A stretch of DNA of 64,000 nt from Schlesneria sp. GTDB lineage: Bacteria; Planctomycetota; Planctomycetia; Planctomycetales; Planctomycetaceae. The notes beneath the pieces are model-generated. The model ran no database searches, was not told the DNA's origin, and saw only the letters and a program-made list of their open reading frames with translations. Location: contig JAQGHU010000050.1 of the NCBI GenBank assembly GCA_028291515.1, forward strand, positions 124,001 to 188,000, given 5' to 3'. Below, in pieces: positions 19,397 to 29,440 of the stretch. The translations under genes were made by a program, and so were the position numbers. Each line of letters begins with the position of its first letter. The first letter of the stretch is position 1.

Positions 19397-19991
19397 TACT
19401 CATCGCCGCCACTCGGCGAGAGACGCAGTCGGCAAGGCGTTCGCGAATTCGGTCCAGACGACGATACAGCGACTTGGCAGTCGCCCCCAGTTCCTGAGCC
19501 AGCACTGCGATACTCTCTCGACTGCAGTACCTTCGGCGCAACAATTCAACATCCGCGGCAACAATTTGGCCCAGGCACAGCAACAGTGCCTCCCGCCGAT
19601 GCTCGAGCAGGTCTTCCATGGAATCGCGAGTTTCAGCCACCAGTTGCAGGATATCTTCCCGAAACACCAGGCGTTCACGGGCGTGATCGCGTCGATATTT
19701 CAACACTTCGAAGTAAGCAAAACGCGACGCCCAGGGATAGAAGTCTCGCGCGGTGTCATACTCGCCGAAATTCTCCCACAACGCCGTCGCCGTCCGCTGC
19801 AAAATCTCTTCCGCTTCATCGCGTCGCGGAATGAGAGTCATGATGTACCGAATCAATCGGCGGTCATTTTTGACAATCAGCGATGCGAACAGCCCACCAT
19901 CCACGCTGCAGTCCCTTATCGAGCAATCGTAGATCCACGAACTAATGACCAGGTTCAATTTGCCTCGACACAATTCGCTTCCGGGGAACAC
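19386..19991 (-). CDS. ECF sigma factor (Rhodopirellula/Verrucomicrobium type)
   Basis: Up to 201 residues; the first 30 are unlike sigma factors, so the true start may be a GTG within DCSVDGGLF (about codon 30). Region 2 is visible in FASLIVKNDRRLIRYI to WENFGEYD and WASRFAYFEVLKYRR. Region 4 has LLRRRYCSRESIAVLAQELG and SLYRRLDRIRERL for -35 binding. It lies first in the operon sigma, FecR-LamG, DUF1549/1553, DUF1501 and probably drives that operon. Family assignment is firm; the stimulus is unknown. Confidence 0.9.
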   Translation of the reverse strand: MFPGSELCRGKLNLVISSWIYDCSIRDCSVDGGLFASLIVKNDRRLIRYIMTLIPRRDEAEEILQRTATALWENFGEYDTARDFYPWASRFAYFEVLKYRRDHARERLVFREDILQLVAETRDSMEDLLEHRREALLLCLGQIVAADVELLRRRYCSRESIAVLAQELGATAKSLYRRLDRIRERLADCVSRRVAAMSIEE

Positions 19992-20504
19992 GATCCATCA
20001 CCGTCCATACTATCTCCTTCGAGATACAAAATTCCCCTGTCATCAACCGGCCTTGATCAAAGAAAGCCAAATTAACAAGCACGTTGACGCGACTTCCGCC
20101 ATTCCCGCGCAGGCAGCAATCCAGCAACTCGTCAAAACGGTGTCGATGCGAGCGCCCTGGAATTTCGTTCGATTCCCAGCGTCAGCGGTGAATCACTGCC
20201 GGTGAACTGGATTCCCGCCTGAGCCGGAATGACGAGAGAAAAAAAGATGACGAACAGAAGTGGCCCCGTAGACCGTGTCTAACGATCCAACGGTCGGGCT
20301 CCAGACAGGCAGACACCGGACTGTCCAACTTTTTTCCCACTTCCTTAAAATCTCGCGGGGAATTTCGATTCGGCCGGAGAAGATATCTGTGCGAATTTGT
20401 GCGTCCTCACGTCAGTCTGCACGAATTTCCGATTTCGGTCTTTCTCGACTACATGGCATTCGCCTTTTTTCGCCTCTCACATCTAGCTGCAGCGAGGTCT
20501 CACG
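19992..20504. other. Intergenic region between divergent genes, with repeat element
   Basis: Holds the promoters of the sigma operon (minus) and of the DUF1559 gene (plus), and a 130-bp repeat element at 20101-20230 described separately. The short open frames have no recognisable content. Confidence 0.5.
20101..20230. repeat. 130-bp element bounded by inverted dRS3-like repeats
   Basis: The left end (20101-20120) is a decayed copy of ATTCCC-N8-GGGAAT with two changes; the right end (20211-20230) is ATTCCC-N8-CGGAAT followed by GACG, that is, the same repeat in opposite orientation with one change. The 70 bases after the left copy (TCGATGCGAG, CTGGAAT, TCGTTCGATTC, CAGCGTC) match those after the copy at 54192. 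This is the layout of a small non-autonomous element. Confidence 0.65.
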
Positions 20505-21509
<1,005 letters not shown>

Positions 21510-21559
21510 GCCAGACACTTCCAGCAAACCGTGGATCGCCGGGCCCTTTAATCAAAGCC

Positions 21560-22000
21560 ATGGATTTTCTGATGATGCAACTCCAGCGAGTTCTCCTCGG
21601 CATCGCTGCAACCGGAATGCTGCTCTCAACCGGGTGCAGTGCTAAGTCCGATCAACCTGACTTGGGCGTTGTTCGAGGTACCGTGACAATCGACGGCAAG
21701 CCTCTTGAAGGTGCAGTCATCTCTTTCAGTCCGACGGAAGGGGGTCGAGTCTCCCAGGACAAGACCGACGCCAAAGGAACTTTTAACCTGATCTACATCG
21801 GCAATACCCGAGGAGCCAAGACCGGCAAACACAGCGTCCGAATCACGACCGCCTACGAGTTTGTCGACCCCGCCACGGGGCAGATGGTCGAACACGAAGA
21901 ACGTGTCCCCAAGCGATACAACAGCACGAATACAGTTCTGGCGGCAGACATCAAACCGGGTAAAAACACGGTCGAATTCGACTTGCAATCGACTCCGTGA
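21560..22000 (+). CDS. Lipoprotein with carboxypeptidase-regulatory-like fold
   Basis: 146 residues. Lipoprotein signal with the modified Cys26 in STGC. The mature part starts GVVRGTVTIDGKPLEGAVISF, typical of the transthyretin/CarboxypepD_reg-like beta-sandwich that planctomycete genomes place next to DUF1559 genes, and ends with KPGKNTVEFDL. It probably attaches to a membrane outside the cytoplasm, possibly with the DUF1559 product. Two Met codons near the start (residues 1, 5, 6) leave the exact start open by a few codons. Confidence 0.88.
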   Translation: MDFLMMQLQRVLLGIAATGMLLSTGCSAKSDQPDLGVVRGTVTIDGKPLEGAVISFSPTEGGRVSQDKTDAKGTFNLIYIGNTRGAKTGKHSVRITTAYEFVDPATGQMVEHEERVPKRYNSTNTVLAADIKPGKNTVEFDLQSTP

Positions 22001-22026
22001 CGAAGTCAACTCATCACGCTGCCAAC

Positions 22027-25000
22027 TTATTTCTTCAGTCTTGCCCGGTATTTGTCGTAAAACTTCGTCTGACGACTTTCCGGCGCGAATGGTTGCCCCT
22101 GGATCAAGATTCCCTTGATCTGCGTCGTCTCTTGTAATGGCGATCCATCTGTGATGATGGCGTTGGCCCACTTGCCGGCGGTCAGTGATCCCATCCGATC
22201 GGCGACGCCAAGGATTTCGGCCGAGGTAAGTGTCACTCCTTTGAGAGCCACTTGTTCGGGAAGCCCGTAAGCGACCGACATCGCCGCTTCAAATGGAACG
22301 TTTCGACTGTTCGATGCCGTATCTGATCGGAAGCAGAATTTGACACCCGCTTCGTGCAGTCGACCTGCATTGGCGTACGGCGCATCGAACGGATCGTATT
22401 CTTCTTGAGGTTTCCGCATCACCGGGCCGACGATCACCGAGACTCCTGCGGCCTTGATCTGATCGGCCACTTTCCAGGCGTCGATCGCACCACACAGGAC
22501 CACTTTCAGTTTCTCCTGTTGAGCAAAATGAAGGGCCTCCACAATCTCCTGCTTCGTCTCCGCTTCGACATAGACAGGCCGCTCGCCTCGCAAATAAGGT
22601 CGCAACGCTTCATAACGCGGATCGACCAGGAGCGTTGGGCTGCCGGATTGTGGCCCGTTTTTGGCAGCTTCCGCTTCTGCAGTTCTCGCTGCGTCGTACA
22701 GGCGTGCTGCCAGCAGATGCCGCTTCAATTCTTCGATCGATTGCTTACGTTCTTTCCCTGTTGGCCACAACAGGTGCAGGCCCGCTTCCATGTTGAAGAC
22801 CATCTCAGGCATCGTCCAACCTGCGAACTGCACCATCGACACCTGACCCGCGATGATGGGTCCGTGGACGTGGCCATGTGACGTCATGTTGCCGCCCCCC
22901 GCGGGAAGACAGAGCGTCGTCGTGATGCCGCCAGCCCGTGCCACTGGAATCAATTCCGAATCGGGGTTCACGGCGATGCCCGCTCGCAGATCGGCCTGGA
23001 ACTGGCCGATCTCACTCAAATCACTGGTCTCGCGAACCTTGCTGATTTCGATCAATCCGACGGACGTTCCCGCATCGATCAGACCGGGGTAGATATGCAG
23101 TCCGTTGGCGGGCAACACCGCGTAACCTTCCGGAATCGGCAAACTCTGAGGACCAACCGCAGCGATCTTTCCGGCATCAATCAGCACGACGCCATTGGCA
23201 ATATCATCGGCGTCCACCGGGTGAACGGTTGCACCGACAATGGCATATCGAGATGACTTCGCCGGATTCAAGTCGATCGAAGGAACTCGCTCTTCTGGCT
23301 TCGGCAGCTTTAGCTCTACGGGTTTCGCGCTCGCGGCAGCCGCGTTGGCGGACATCGCGCTCGGTTGTTTGTCACGAGTGAAATAGACCTCACCCGCAAT
23401 CAGTGTTTGTTCGCAGCGCGCGAATGCGTTCAATGGGTGACCGCTGAAAATGGCCACGTCTGCCTGCTTGCCTACTTCGAGCGACCCCAGTCGATCCGAC
23501 AACCCCAATTCCCTGGCAGGGTTGAGCGTGATCGTCTGCAGAGCAACGTCTGGCGGCATGTTGCCGTAGCGAACCGTCTTGGCGGCTTCGAGATACAGAT
23601 GCCGAATCAGTTCCCAATCGTCACTCTTGATAACCGCATTCGCTCCCGCCTCGTGCAGCAACGCCGCATTTTGAGGAATCGCATCGAATGCCTCGACCTT
23701 GTACGCCCACCAGTCGGCGAACGTGCTGCAACTGGCCCCATGTTTCACAATCTCCGGAGCCACCTTGTAACCTTCCAGCACATGCTGCAGGGACCAGACA
23801 CGAATGCCATGATTCTCGGCAACCCGCAGGAGCATCAGGATTTCATCCGCGCGGTAGCAATGCGAATGAATGAACTTCTCTCCATTGAGAATCCCGACGA
23901 GTGCGTCCAATCGCAGATCGCGACGAGGGGGCAGCAACTTGTCGGCATCGACCCCTACCTGCTGACGAGCTTTTTCGAATTCCTGCCACTGACGTCGATA
24001 GTCCAACGCTTCGAGGAATGCGCGGTTTAATGTCGCTTCCACCCCTAGTCGCGTATTTGGAAATCGCCCCGTACGGGCTTTCACATTCTCGCCCAGAGCG
24101 AACTTCACACCGGTATGTGCTCCCGGAAACAGATGATCATTGGCGCTGACGCCGTGTTTGAGTTGCACGACCGCATCCTGGCCACCGATAGTGTTCGCTG
24201 AACCGTGTAACAAACGAGCAGTCGTGACGCCGCCCGCCAGCGCGCGATATTCGCTGGGATCCGCGGAATTCACAACATCACGAACCCGTACTTCACAGAC
24301 AATCGACGCCGTCGCCTCGTTCACGCCTCCCAACCCATTCGAGATCATGATATGGCTGTGAGTGTCGATGATTCCCGGCATCACAAAACGATCGGTCGCA
24401 TCGATCACCTGCATGCCTGGATCAGGCTGCAGATCGGGACCGATGGCGATGATGGTGCCGTTCTTGATCAGGATCGATGTCGCAGGCAGTGTCTGACCTG
24501 TTGCGGTCAAAACCGTTCCCCCTTTGATCAAGACATTGCCGGCTGTTTGCACAGGCCGAGCCCGACGATCTTCGGGGAATTCAACAGGCAGTTCCGAGAC
24601 AGTCGGCTTCTCGTTGGCGGGAGTTGTCGCGTCGGCAGAGGACTGTGGATCCTCAGCCGCTTCAATCGTCGTCAATTGAATCGCGGCATTCGGTTGTGGC
24701 TTCGGCTCCTGTCGCGCTGCCGTCCATTTTGTCGCCGCACCAAATGGCGACTTCAAATTTCCCTGCATCGCCGCGCCATTGAGTTTCCCATCGAACTTCA
24801 AGGCGATGATATTGTCGCCGGCACCAATCGAGACCACGAATTCAACGGCCTCGGCTGACACTTTGCCCGACGATAATCGCCCATCACCTTGATCGCTCTT
24901 AAAGCGACCGGACAACGCTCGGTCTGTCTGCACCAGTTCCAGTTCACCGCGCACTTTGCCTTCGGCCGATTCAATTTCGACAGTCCATGTTCCGCCAACC

Positions 25001-26397
25001 TGCAATGGTGCGGCCTGGCCCGGTGTGGCCGGAGCAATCGCCTTGGCATCTTTGTTGTATTCGTACCGATAGCCGTTGATGACGACATGACGGACCTTGG
25101 ACTGATCGTTGTCGAAGGCTCCTGTCATCACCGTAAAATAAGCCGGCCGACCAACAGCGATAGTGCCGAGTTCTTGCTCCAATCCCAGAATCGCGGCGGG
25201 TTGCGTGGTGATCGCGGCCAGAGCCGCATCTCGATCCAATCCGTTGGCAATTGCCTGGCGAAGCCCCTTGAGGATATCGCTGGGCGATTTTCCATCACGA
25301 GACGAGACCGCAAATCGCACTCCTGCCTTTTGCAATTCGGCCAGCCCAGCCACTCGTTGCTTCCATTCATTCCGCTTGTGTTCGCGGACTCGCTGAGGAT
25401 CCGGGAGTTCTGCGTAGGGATCATCACCCGGCTTAGAGGCCTCTAATTTGGGTTCTTCACCAAAATCGACGTGAACAATCACGTCCGTTTCGGTTTTCTT
25501 CAGCCGCTCGATCACGCGGTAAGCCTCGTGACCACCCCAGATCACAGGACGAAGCTGATGCTCGCTGGCGAAACTCAACGAGCGATCGTGATCGTCTCGT
25601 GAGGACGCGACAAATACGGTCTTCACCGCTGGTGTTCGCATCTCATTCATGGCATCGAGCGCGGCATCCGTCGCACTGCGTGTGATGTTCGGAGTATTCG
25701 CCTTGAAGAGTCGCTGTTGAGTCGCATGACGTTCAGCGTCTAGAAATGCCTGTCGCAGGTGAGCATGCACGCCCATGTTTGTGGACGGGTACTCGCCCCC
25801 ACCTCGCTCCGATAATTGCATTGTGGCGAACGAAATCGGGACCAGAATTGATTCGCGCAGGGGCAGCGACGCGAGGTTCAACACAGTGCCGCGACCACTG
25901 GCGATGCGGCCGCTGGGAAGGACGTGCACGGCCACGAATCCGGCCTGCCGATATCGTTCCTGATCTTCCGGTTTGGCCGACAGATGTTCGCCCGCGACAA
26001 ATTCGGGAGTCAGCCCATTCCGATCATCCTGACGCATTCCCGCGAGAGCATATTTTGAGATTTCGACGGCGCGACCTGCCACCGGCTGTGGCTTGGCGTC
26101 TTGCAGGAAGGCGGCAGCACCGGCGTCGATGAATCCTGGCAGGATCGTCAGACCGTCGGCGTCGATGACTTCGGCATCAGGGGGGATCGGGATCTCGGCC
26201 CCCACTCCGCTGATTCGACCATTGCGAACCAGCACGTGCGCCTTTTCGATGATCTGACCGGGAGCCAGCACCACCTTGGCGTTTTTGAAGAGGACAGCGT
26301 CAGGCCGAAATCCAGGTGTCGCCGGTTCATTCGCGTATAGTGACGGAATGGCAAACCCCATCAACAGCAACGTGGCCAGCGTTTTGACTGTGGTCAA
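22027..26397 (-). CDS. Giant exported protein with three amidohydrolase-like modules
   Basis: About 1456 residues. I chose the TTG at 26395-26397 because it begins a good signal peptide (TVKTLATLLLMGFAIPSLYA); the frame is open to 26526. Module 1 (about 30-445) has the amidohydrolase N- and C-terminal signatures but LPGFIDAG where HxH is expected. A beta-rich spacer follows (about 460-570). Module 2 (about 620-1045) has the full metal site: His680 and His682 in IDTHSHIM, and His844/His846 in FIHSHCYR. Module 3 (about 1070-1450) again lacks HxH (YPGLIDAG). So one catalytic and two apparently degenerate domains sit in one chain. Imidazolonepropionase- or dipeptidase-type activity is likely for module 2, with substrate unknown. 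An older triplication or fusion is inferred. Confidence 0.9.
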   Translation of the reverse strand: MTTVKTLATLLLMGFAIPSLYANEPATPGFRPDAVLFKNAKVVLAPGQIIEKAHVLVRNGRISGVGAEIPIPPDAEVIDADGLTILPGFIDAGAAAFLQDAKPQPVAGRAVEISKYALAGMRQDDRNGLTPEFVAGEHLSAKPEDQERYRQAGFVAVHVLPSGRIASGRGTVLNLASLPLRESILVPISFATMQLSERGGGEYPSTNMGVHAHLRQAFLDAERHATQQRLFKANTPNITRSATDAALDAMNEMRTPAVKTVFVASSRDDHDRSLSFASEHQLRPVIWGGHEAYRVIERLKKTETDVIVHVDFGEEPKLEASKPGDDPYAELPDPQRVREHKRNEWKQRVAGLAELQKAGVRFAVSSRDGKSPSDILKGLRQAIANGLDRDAALAAITTQPAAILGLEQELGTIAVGRPAYFTVMTGAFDNDQSKVRHVVINGYRYEYNKDAKAIAPATPGQAAPLQVGGTWTVEIESAEGKVRGELELVQTDRALSGRFKSDQGDGRLSSGKVSAEAVEFVVSIGAGDNIIALKFDGKLNGAAMQGNLKSPFGAATKWTAARQEPKPQPNAAIQLTTIEAAEDPQSSADATTPANEKPTVSELPVEFPEDRRARPVQTAGNVLIKGGTVLTATGQTLPATSILIKNGTIIAIGPDLQPDPGMQVIDATDRFVMPGIIDTHSHIMISNGLGGVNEATASIVCEVRVRDVVNSADPSEYRALAGGVTTARLLHGSANTIGGQDAVVQLKHGVSANDHLFPGAHTGVKFALGENVKARTGRFPNTRLGVEATLNRAFLEALDYRRQWQEFEKARQQVGVDADKLLPPRRDLRLDALVGILNGEKFIHSHCYRADEILMLLRVAENHGIRVWSLQHVLEGYKVAPEIVKHGASCSTFADWWAYKVEAFDAIPQNAALLHEAGANAVIKSDDWELIRHLYLEAAKTVRYGNMPPDVALQTITLNPARELGLSDRLGSLEVGKQADVAIFSGHPLNAFARCEQTLIAGEVYFTRDKQPSAMSANAAAASAKPVELKLPKPEERVPSIDLNPAKSSRYAIVGATVHPVDADDIANGVVLIDAGKIAAVGPQSLPIPEGYAVLPANGLHIYPGLIDAGTSVGLIEISKVRETSDLSEIGQFQADLRAGIAVNPDSELIPVARAGGITTTLCLPAGGGNMTSHGHVHGPIIAGQVSMVQFAGWTMPEMVFNMEAGLHLLWPTGKERKQSIEELKRHLLAARLYDAARTAEAEAAKNGPQSGSPTLLVDPRYEALRPYLRGERPVYVEAETKQEIVEALHFAQQEKLKVVLCGAIDAWKVADQIKAAGVSVIVGPVMRKPQEEYDPFDAPYANAGRLHEAGVKFCFRSDTASNSRNVPFEAAMSVAYGLPEQVALKGVTLTSAEILGVADRMGSLTAGKWANAIITDGSPLQETTQIKGILIQGQPFAPESRQTKFYDKYRARLKK

Positions 26398-27443
26398 TCG
26401 ATGATCGCTGCTGTGGGGATATTGGCGGTCGACGCAGTAAAATGAGACCAAGATTGCAGGGCTCCAGTAAAAAAGCGAAGACAGAGCAGGGCTTCTGCCG
26501 AGAATCGATGACAGTTTCTGGCACAACTGGGTCGCGCCGGGACTGAAAGCAATCAGAGCCTAAAGCCTAGCTCGCCGGGGCGACCATTTGCCAGCCGATT
26601 CCGCGCGCCCCAATTAGCTTTGAAACTGGCGCAAACTGCAAGACTTGAATTGACAGAACACTTGCATTCGATATTATCTTTGATACGTTGATATTGGGTT
26701 CTGAGAAATCAGAATCAGACTTTGGCTGCCAGGAAGACGGGGTGTGAAGCCGTGTCCGGGTGGCAAAAGAGACTCTAGCAGATCTCTTGTCAGACTCCGA
26801 CGGCGTGGAATTGCACGTGGTGCTCCGCCGCAGTAACCTCGCGAGTTATCTTATTCAGCCTGTTTGACGGTTGGTCAGTCAGGTTGGAATTTGTGGCGCG
26901 GGGAGCCTGTTGTTCGCGGCGAATCTTCTGCGGGGCGCTTGTTTTTTTCTCGCCGGACAAGAAGCGGTGCTCGCGACTGCCTTCCGGATCGTTATTTCCT
27001 TTGTCGTCACGTGAGAGGGATGAACGCCTCAACCGAGAACGGCTCGCAACATCAGATGGCTAACGGCGACAATTGTCGTTTGCTCAAATCCGTCATTGCG
27101 AAATTCTTGGATGAGCGAAAAACCTCACTCCCACACGGGATGGCGCAGGTCGGCTCGTGGCCACACCATGACCAACCTGGAATGCACATGGCGATTCGTG
27201 GCGTTGTGATATGGCGGATAGTTTGGAAATCGGGTGATACCAGATTTAATCCTTCTGGAGCTTAAGAACGATTGAAATGGAAGCCGACCGATCGAACAGA
27301 CGACACTTTTTGTTCTCTTCGGATTCCCGTCGTTCATCACCAGGAATTGGAATTCGTTTTGCTTGGAAGTGACTCGCAGACCGCTTGGCATGTGCTAAGC
27401 ATTGGTTGTTGAGCCACAAGTTCTTGACCGCGGGAATTGCTGT
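26398..27443. other. Intergenic region and probable long rho leader
   Basis: About 1 kb without a recognisable gene. It contains a very good sigma-70 promoter at 26650-26677 reading towards rho. The open frame at 26864-27265 plus has no protein-like features that I can support. If the promoter serves rho, the untranslated leader is about 760 bases. Confidence 0.5.
26650..26677 (+). promoter_or_regulatory. Sigma-70-type promoter upstream of rho
   Basis: TTGACA at 26650-26655 and TATTAT at 26672-26677 with a 16-base spacer: a perfect -35 and a one-mismatch -10. Transcription would start near 26684 and read on the plus strand towards rho, with no intervening gene. Confidence 0.65.
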
Positions 27444-29174
27444 ATGACTGAGATGGATTCGGATGTGCCCAAGAAGACGACCAAACCTCGTCGGCGAAAA
27501 GCATCCCCTCCGGTTGAAGACGTGAGCTCTGTCGAGTCTGTCGAGACCACCAAGGTCGAGAAGGAACCACAGCGACCCGTTATCGAAGACGTGCTGGAAG
27601 AAACAGCAGCAGCGCGAGCGGAAATTGAATCCGCCCCGAACGAACGAGACATGGATTTTGAAGCCATGGACTCGGGCCCGTCCGAAGCAGGGCCTGACGG
27701 CTTTAATGGCGCACCCGCAGGCGGGGCAGGTGGTGGCGGCGATTTTTATAACGATAACCGACGTCGTCGACGTCGACGTGGAAGAGGTCGCGGCCCCAAC
27801 GGTCAAGAGACCGGTGGCGGCGGTGGCTACGCACCGCAAGGTGGGGGTTATGCTCCACAACAAGGTGGTGGTGGGTATGCCCCGCAGGGTGGCGGTGGTG
27901 GTGGTTACGCGCCACAGCAGGGACAGAACCGTGCGCCGCGTGGACGCAATGGGCAGATGGATCGTCGTGGCCCCCAAGGGGGTGGTCAGCGCCGTCCAGA
28001 AGGGGGCCAACGCGGTCCCAGTATGCCGCGGGGAATGCAATCGAATGAGCCACGGGGTCCAGAAGTCTTGACGCCCGTTCAGGGAATCCTCGAGCTGCAC
28101 CCCAAGGGTTACGGCTTCTTGCGAGACCCGAAGGCAGGCTATGTCTCGCAAGAGAGTGATTCATTCGTCTCCGGTTCGCTGATCGAAAAGTTCGGCCTGC
28201 GCGAAGGGGTGTTGATCACCGGCGAAAACGTGCCCGGTGGTCGAGGACAGGGCCCCCGCCTGAAGTCAATTCAGACAATCGAAGGCCGACTCCCTGAGTT
28301 CTATGCCGAAATCAAGAACTTCGACTCACTGACGCCGATCAACCCGCATCAGCAAATTAAGCTCGAAACGGGGCCCACGCCGATTACGATGCGCGTGATG
28401 GACTTGTTGACCCCGATCGGCAAAGGCCAGCGAGCACTCATCGTCGCGCCGCCGCGAACGGGCAAGACGATGCTGTTGCAGGAAATCGCTGACGCCGTCA
28501 GCAAGAATTATCCCGATATTTACCTGATCGTGCTGCTGATCGACGAGCGTCCCGAAGAAGTGACCGAAATGCGTCGCCGAGTCCACGGCGAAGTGGTCGC
28601 GTCTTCACTGGATCGCGAAGTCGAAAATCACATTCGCGTCAGCCAGCTGGTGTTCGAAAGAACCAAGCGCATGGCCGAAGCAGGCCGCGATGTGTTCCTG
28701 CTGCTGGACAGCATCACACGAACAGCGCGAGCGTTCAATAAGTGGACCAACTCGGGTCGAACCGGAACTGGTGGTCTCGACGTTAAGGCGATGGACCTGC
28801 CGAAGAAGATGTTCGGTATGGCCCGTCAATTCGACGAAGGGGGCTCGCTGACTGTCGTTGGCACGGCCCTGATTGAAACCGGCAGCCGTATGGACGACGC
28901 GATCTTCCAGGAATTCAAGGGGACCGGCAACATGGAAATGGTGCTGAGCCGTGACCTGGCCGATCGCCGAATCTGGCCGTCGATTGATATCACCAAGTCC
29001 GGTACACGCCGCGAAGAGAAGATTCTGTCACCAGACAGCTTGGAAGGAATTACGCTCCTTCGTCGCAGCTTGATCTCGATGAGCCCGGTGGAAGCGATGG
29101 AGCAACTTACGAAGACGTTGCAACGGTTCCCCACCAATGAAGAGTTCGTCGCGCGAATTCGCCACATCCTCTAA
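27444..29174 (+). CDS. rho: Transcription termination factor Rho with long Gly-rich N-terminal region
   Basis: About 576 residues from the ATG at 27444 (a further in-frame ATG lies 14 codons upstream); E. coli Rho has 419. Residues 1-90 are charged, and about 90-205 are a Gly/Gln/Arg-rich disordered stretch with repeated GGGYAPQ units and RGG-like Arg. The Rho core follows: RNA-binding fold GILELHPKGYGFLRDP, Walker A APPRTGKT (about 337), LIDERPEEVTEM, and the R-loop segment LLDSITRTARAFN, with KGTGNMEM near the end. It is a hexameric RNA helicase that ends transcription. An intrinsic terminator follows directly. The extension could add RNA binding or condensate behaviour; that is inference. 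Confidence 0.97.
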   Translation: MTEMDSDVPKKTTKPRRRKASPPVEDVSSVESVETTKVEKEPQRPVIEDVLEETAAARAEIESAPNERDMDFEAMDSGPSEAGPDGFNGAPAGGAGGGGDFYNDNRRRRRRRGRGRGPNGQETGGGGGYAPQGGGYAPQQGGGGYAPQGGGGGGYAPQQGQNRAPRGRNGQMDRRGPQGGGQRRPEGGQRGPSMPRGMQSNEPRGPEVLTPVQGILELHPKGYGFLRDPKAGYVSQESDSFVSGSLIEKFGLREGVLITGENVPGGRGQGPRLKSIQTIEGRLPEFYAEIKNFDSLTPINPHQQIKLETGPTPITMRVMDLLTPIGKGQRALIVAPPRTGKTMLLQEIADAVSKNYPDIYLIVLLIDERPEEVTEMRRRVHGEVVASSLDREVENHIRVSQLVFERTKRMAEAGRDVFLLLDSITRTARAFNKWTNSGRTGTGGLDVKAMDLPKKMFGMARQFDEGGSLTVVGTALIETGSRMDDAIFQEFKGTGNMEMVLSRDLADRRIWPSIDITKSGTRREEKILSPDSLEGITLLRRSLISMSPVEAMEQLTKTLQRFPTNEEFVARIRHIL

Positions 29175-29191
29175 GCAGTCCGCAATAAACG

Positions 29192-29230
29192 ACAACGCGT
29201 CGGTGATCCCGACGCGTTGTTTTGTTCTTT
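29192..29230 (+). terminator. Rho-independent terminator after rho
   Basis: A 12-bp perfect stem, ACAACGCGTCGG (29192-29203) and its complement (29209-29220), with a 5-base loop, then TTTGTTCTTT. It lies 17 bases after the rho stop codon. The gene for Rho is thus itself closed by an intrinsic terminator. Confidence 0.9.
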
Positions 29231-29254
29231 GAGGTCACAATGGTGCCTCTCGTC

Positions 29255-29274
29255 ATTCCCGCGCAGGCGGGAAT
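29255..29274. repeat. dRS3-like 20-mer repeat
   Basis: ATTCCC-GCGCAGGC-GGGAAT, preceded by CGTC and followed by CCAG, identical in the 20-mer core to the copies at 52612 and 54192. It lies just after the rho terminator. Confidence 0.8.
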
Positions 29275-29440
29275 CCAGTGAGCCATAGATCGACGATGTG
29301 AATTGGGGCAGTTCGTTTCCAGAAATGAAAACTCCATTGAGCCGGAGCACTCCAAAGTTCAAGCTGCCCTTTGAGGTGCAGTGGCTCGACACCGCTTTGG
29401 CTCAATTGCGGGATGGCGGGCTTCGTGAGTTCACGAACGA

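Noticed and set aside
26864-27265. Gene of 133 codons upstream of rho
   Set aside because: The composition (many Arg, Trp, Ser, His) and lack of any motif or ribosome site make it a chance frame in the leader.
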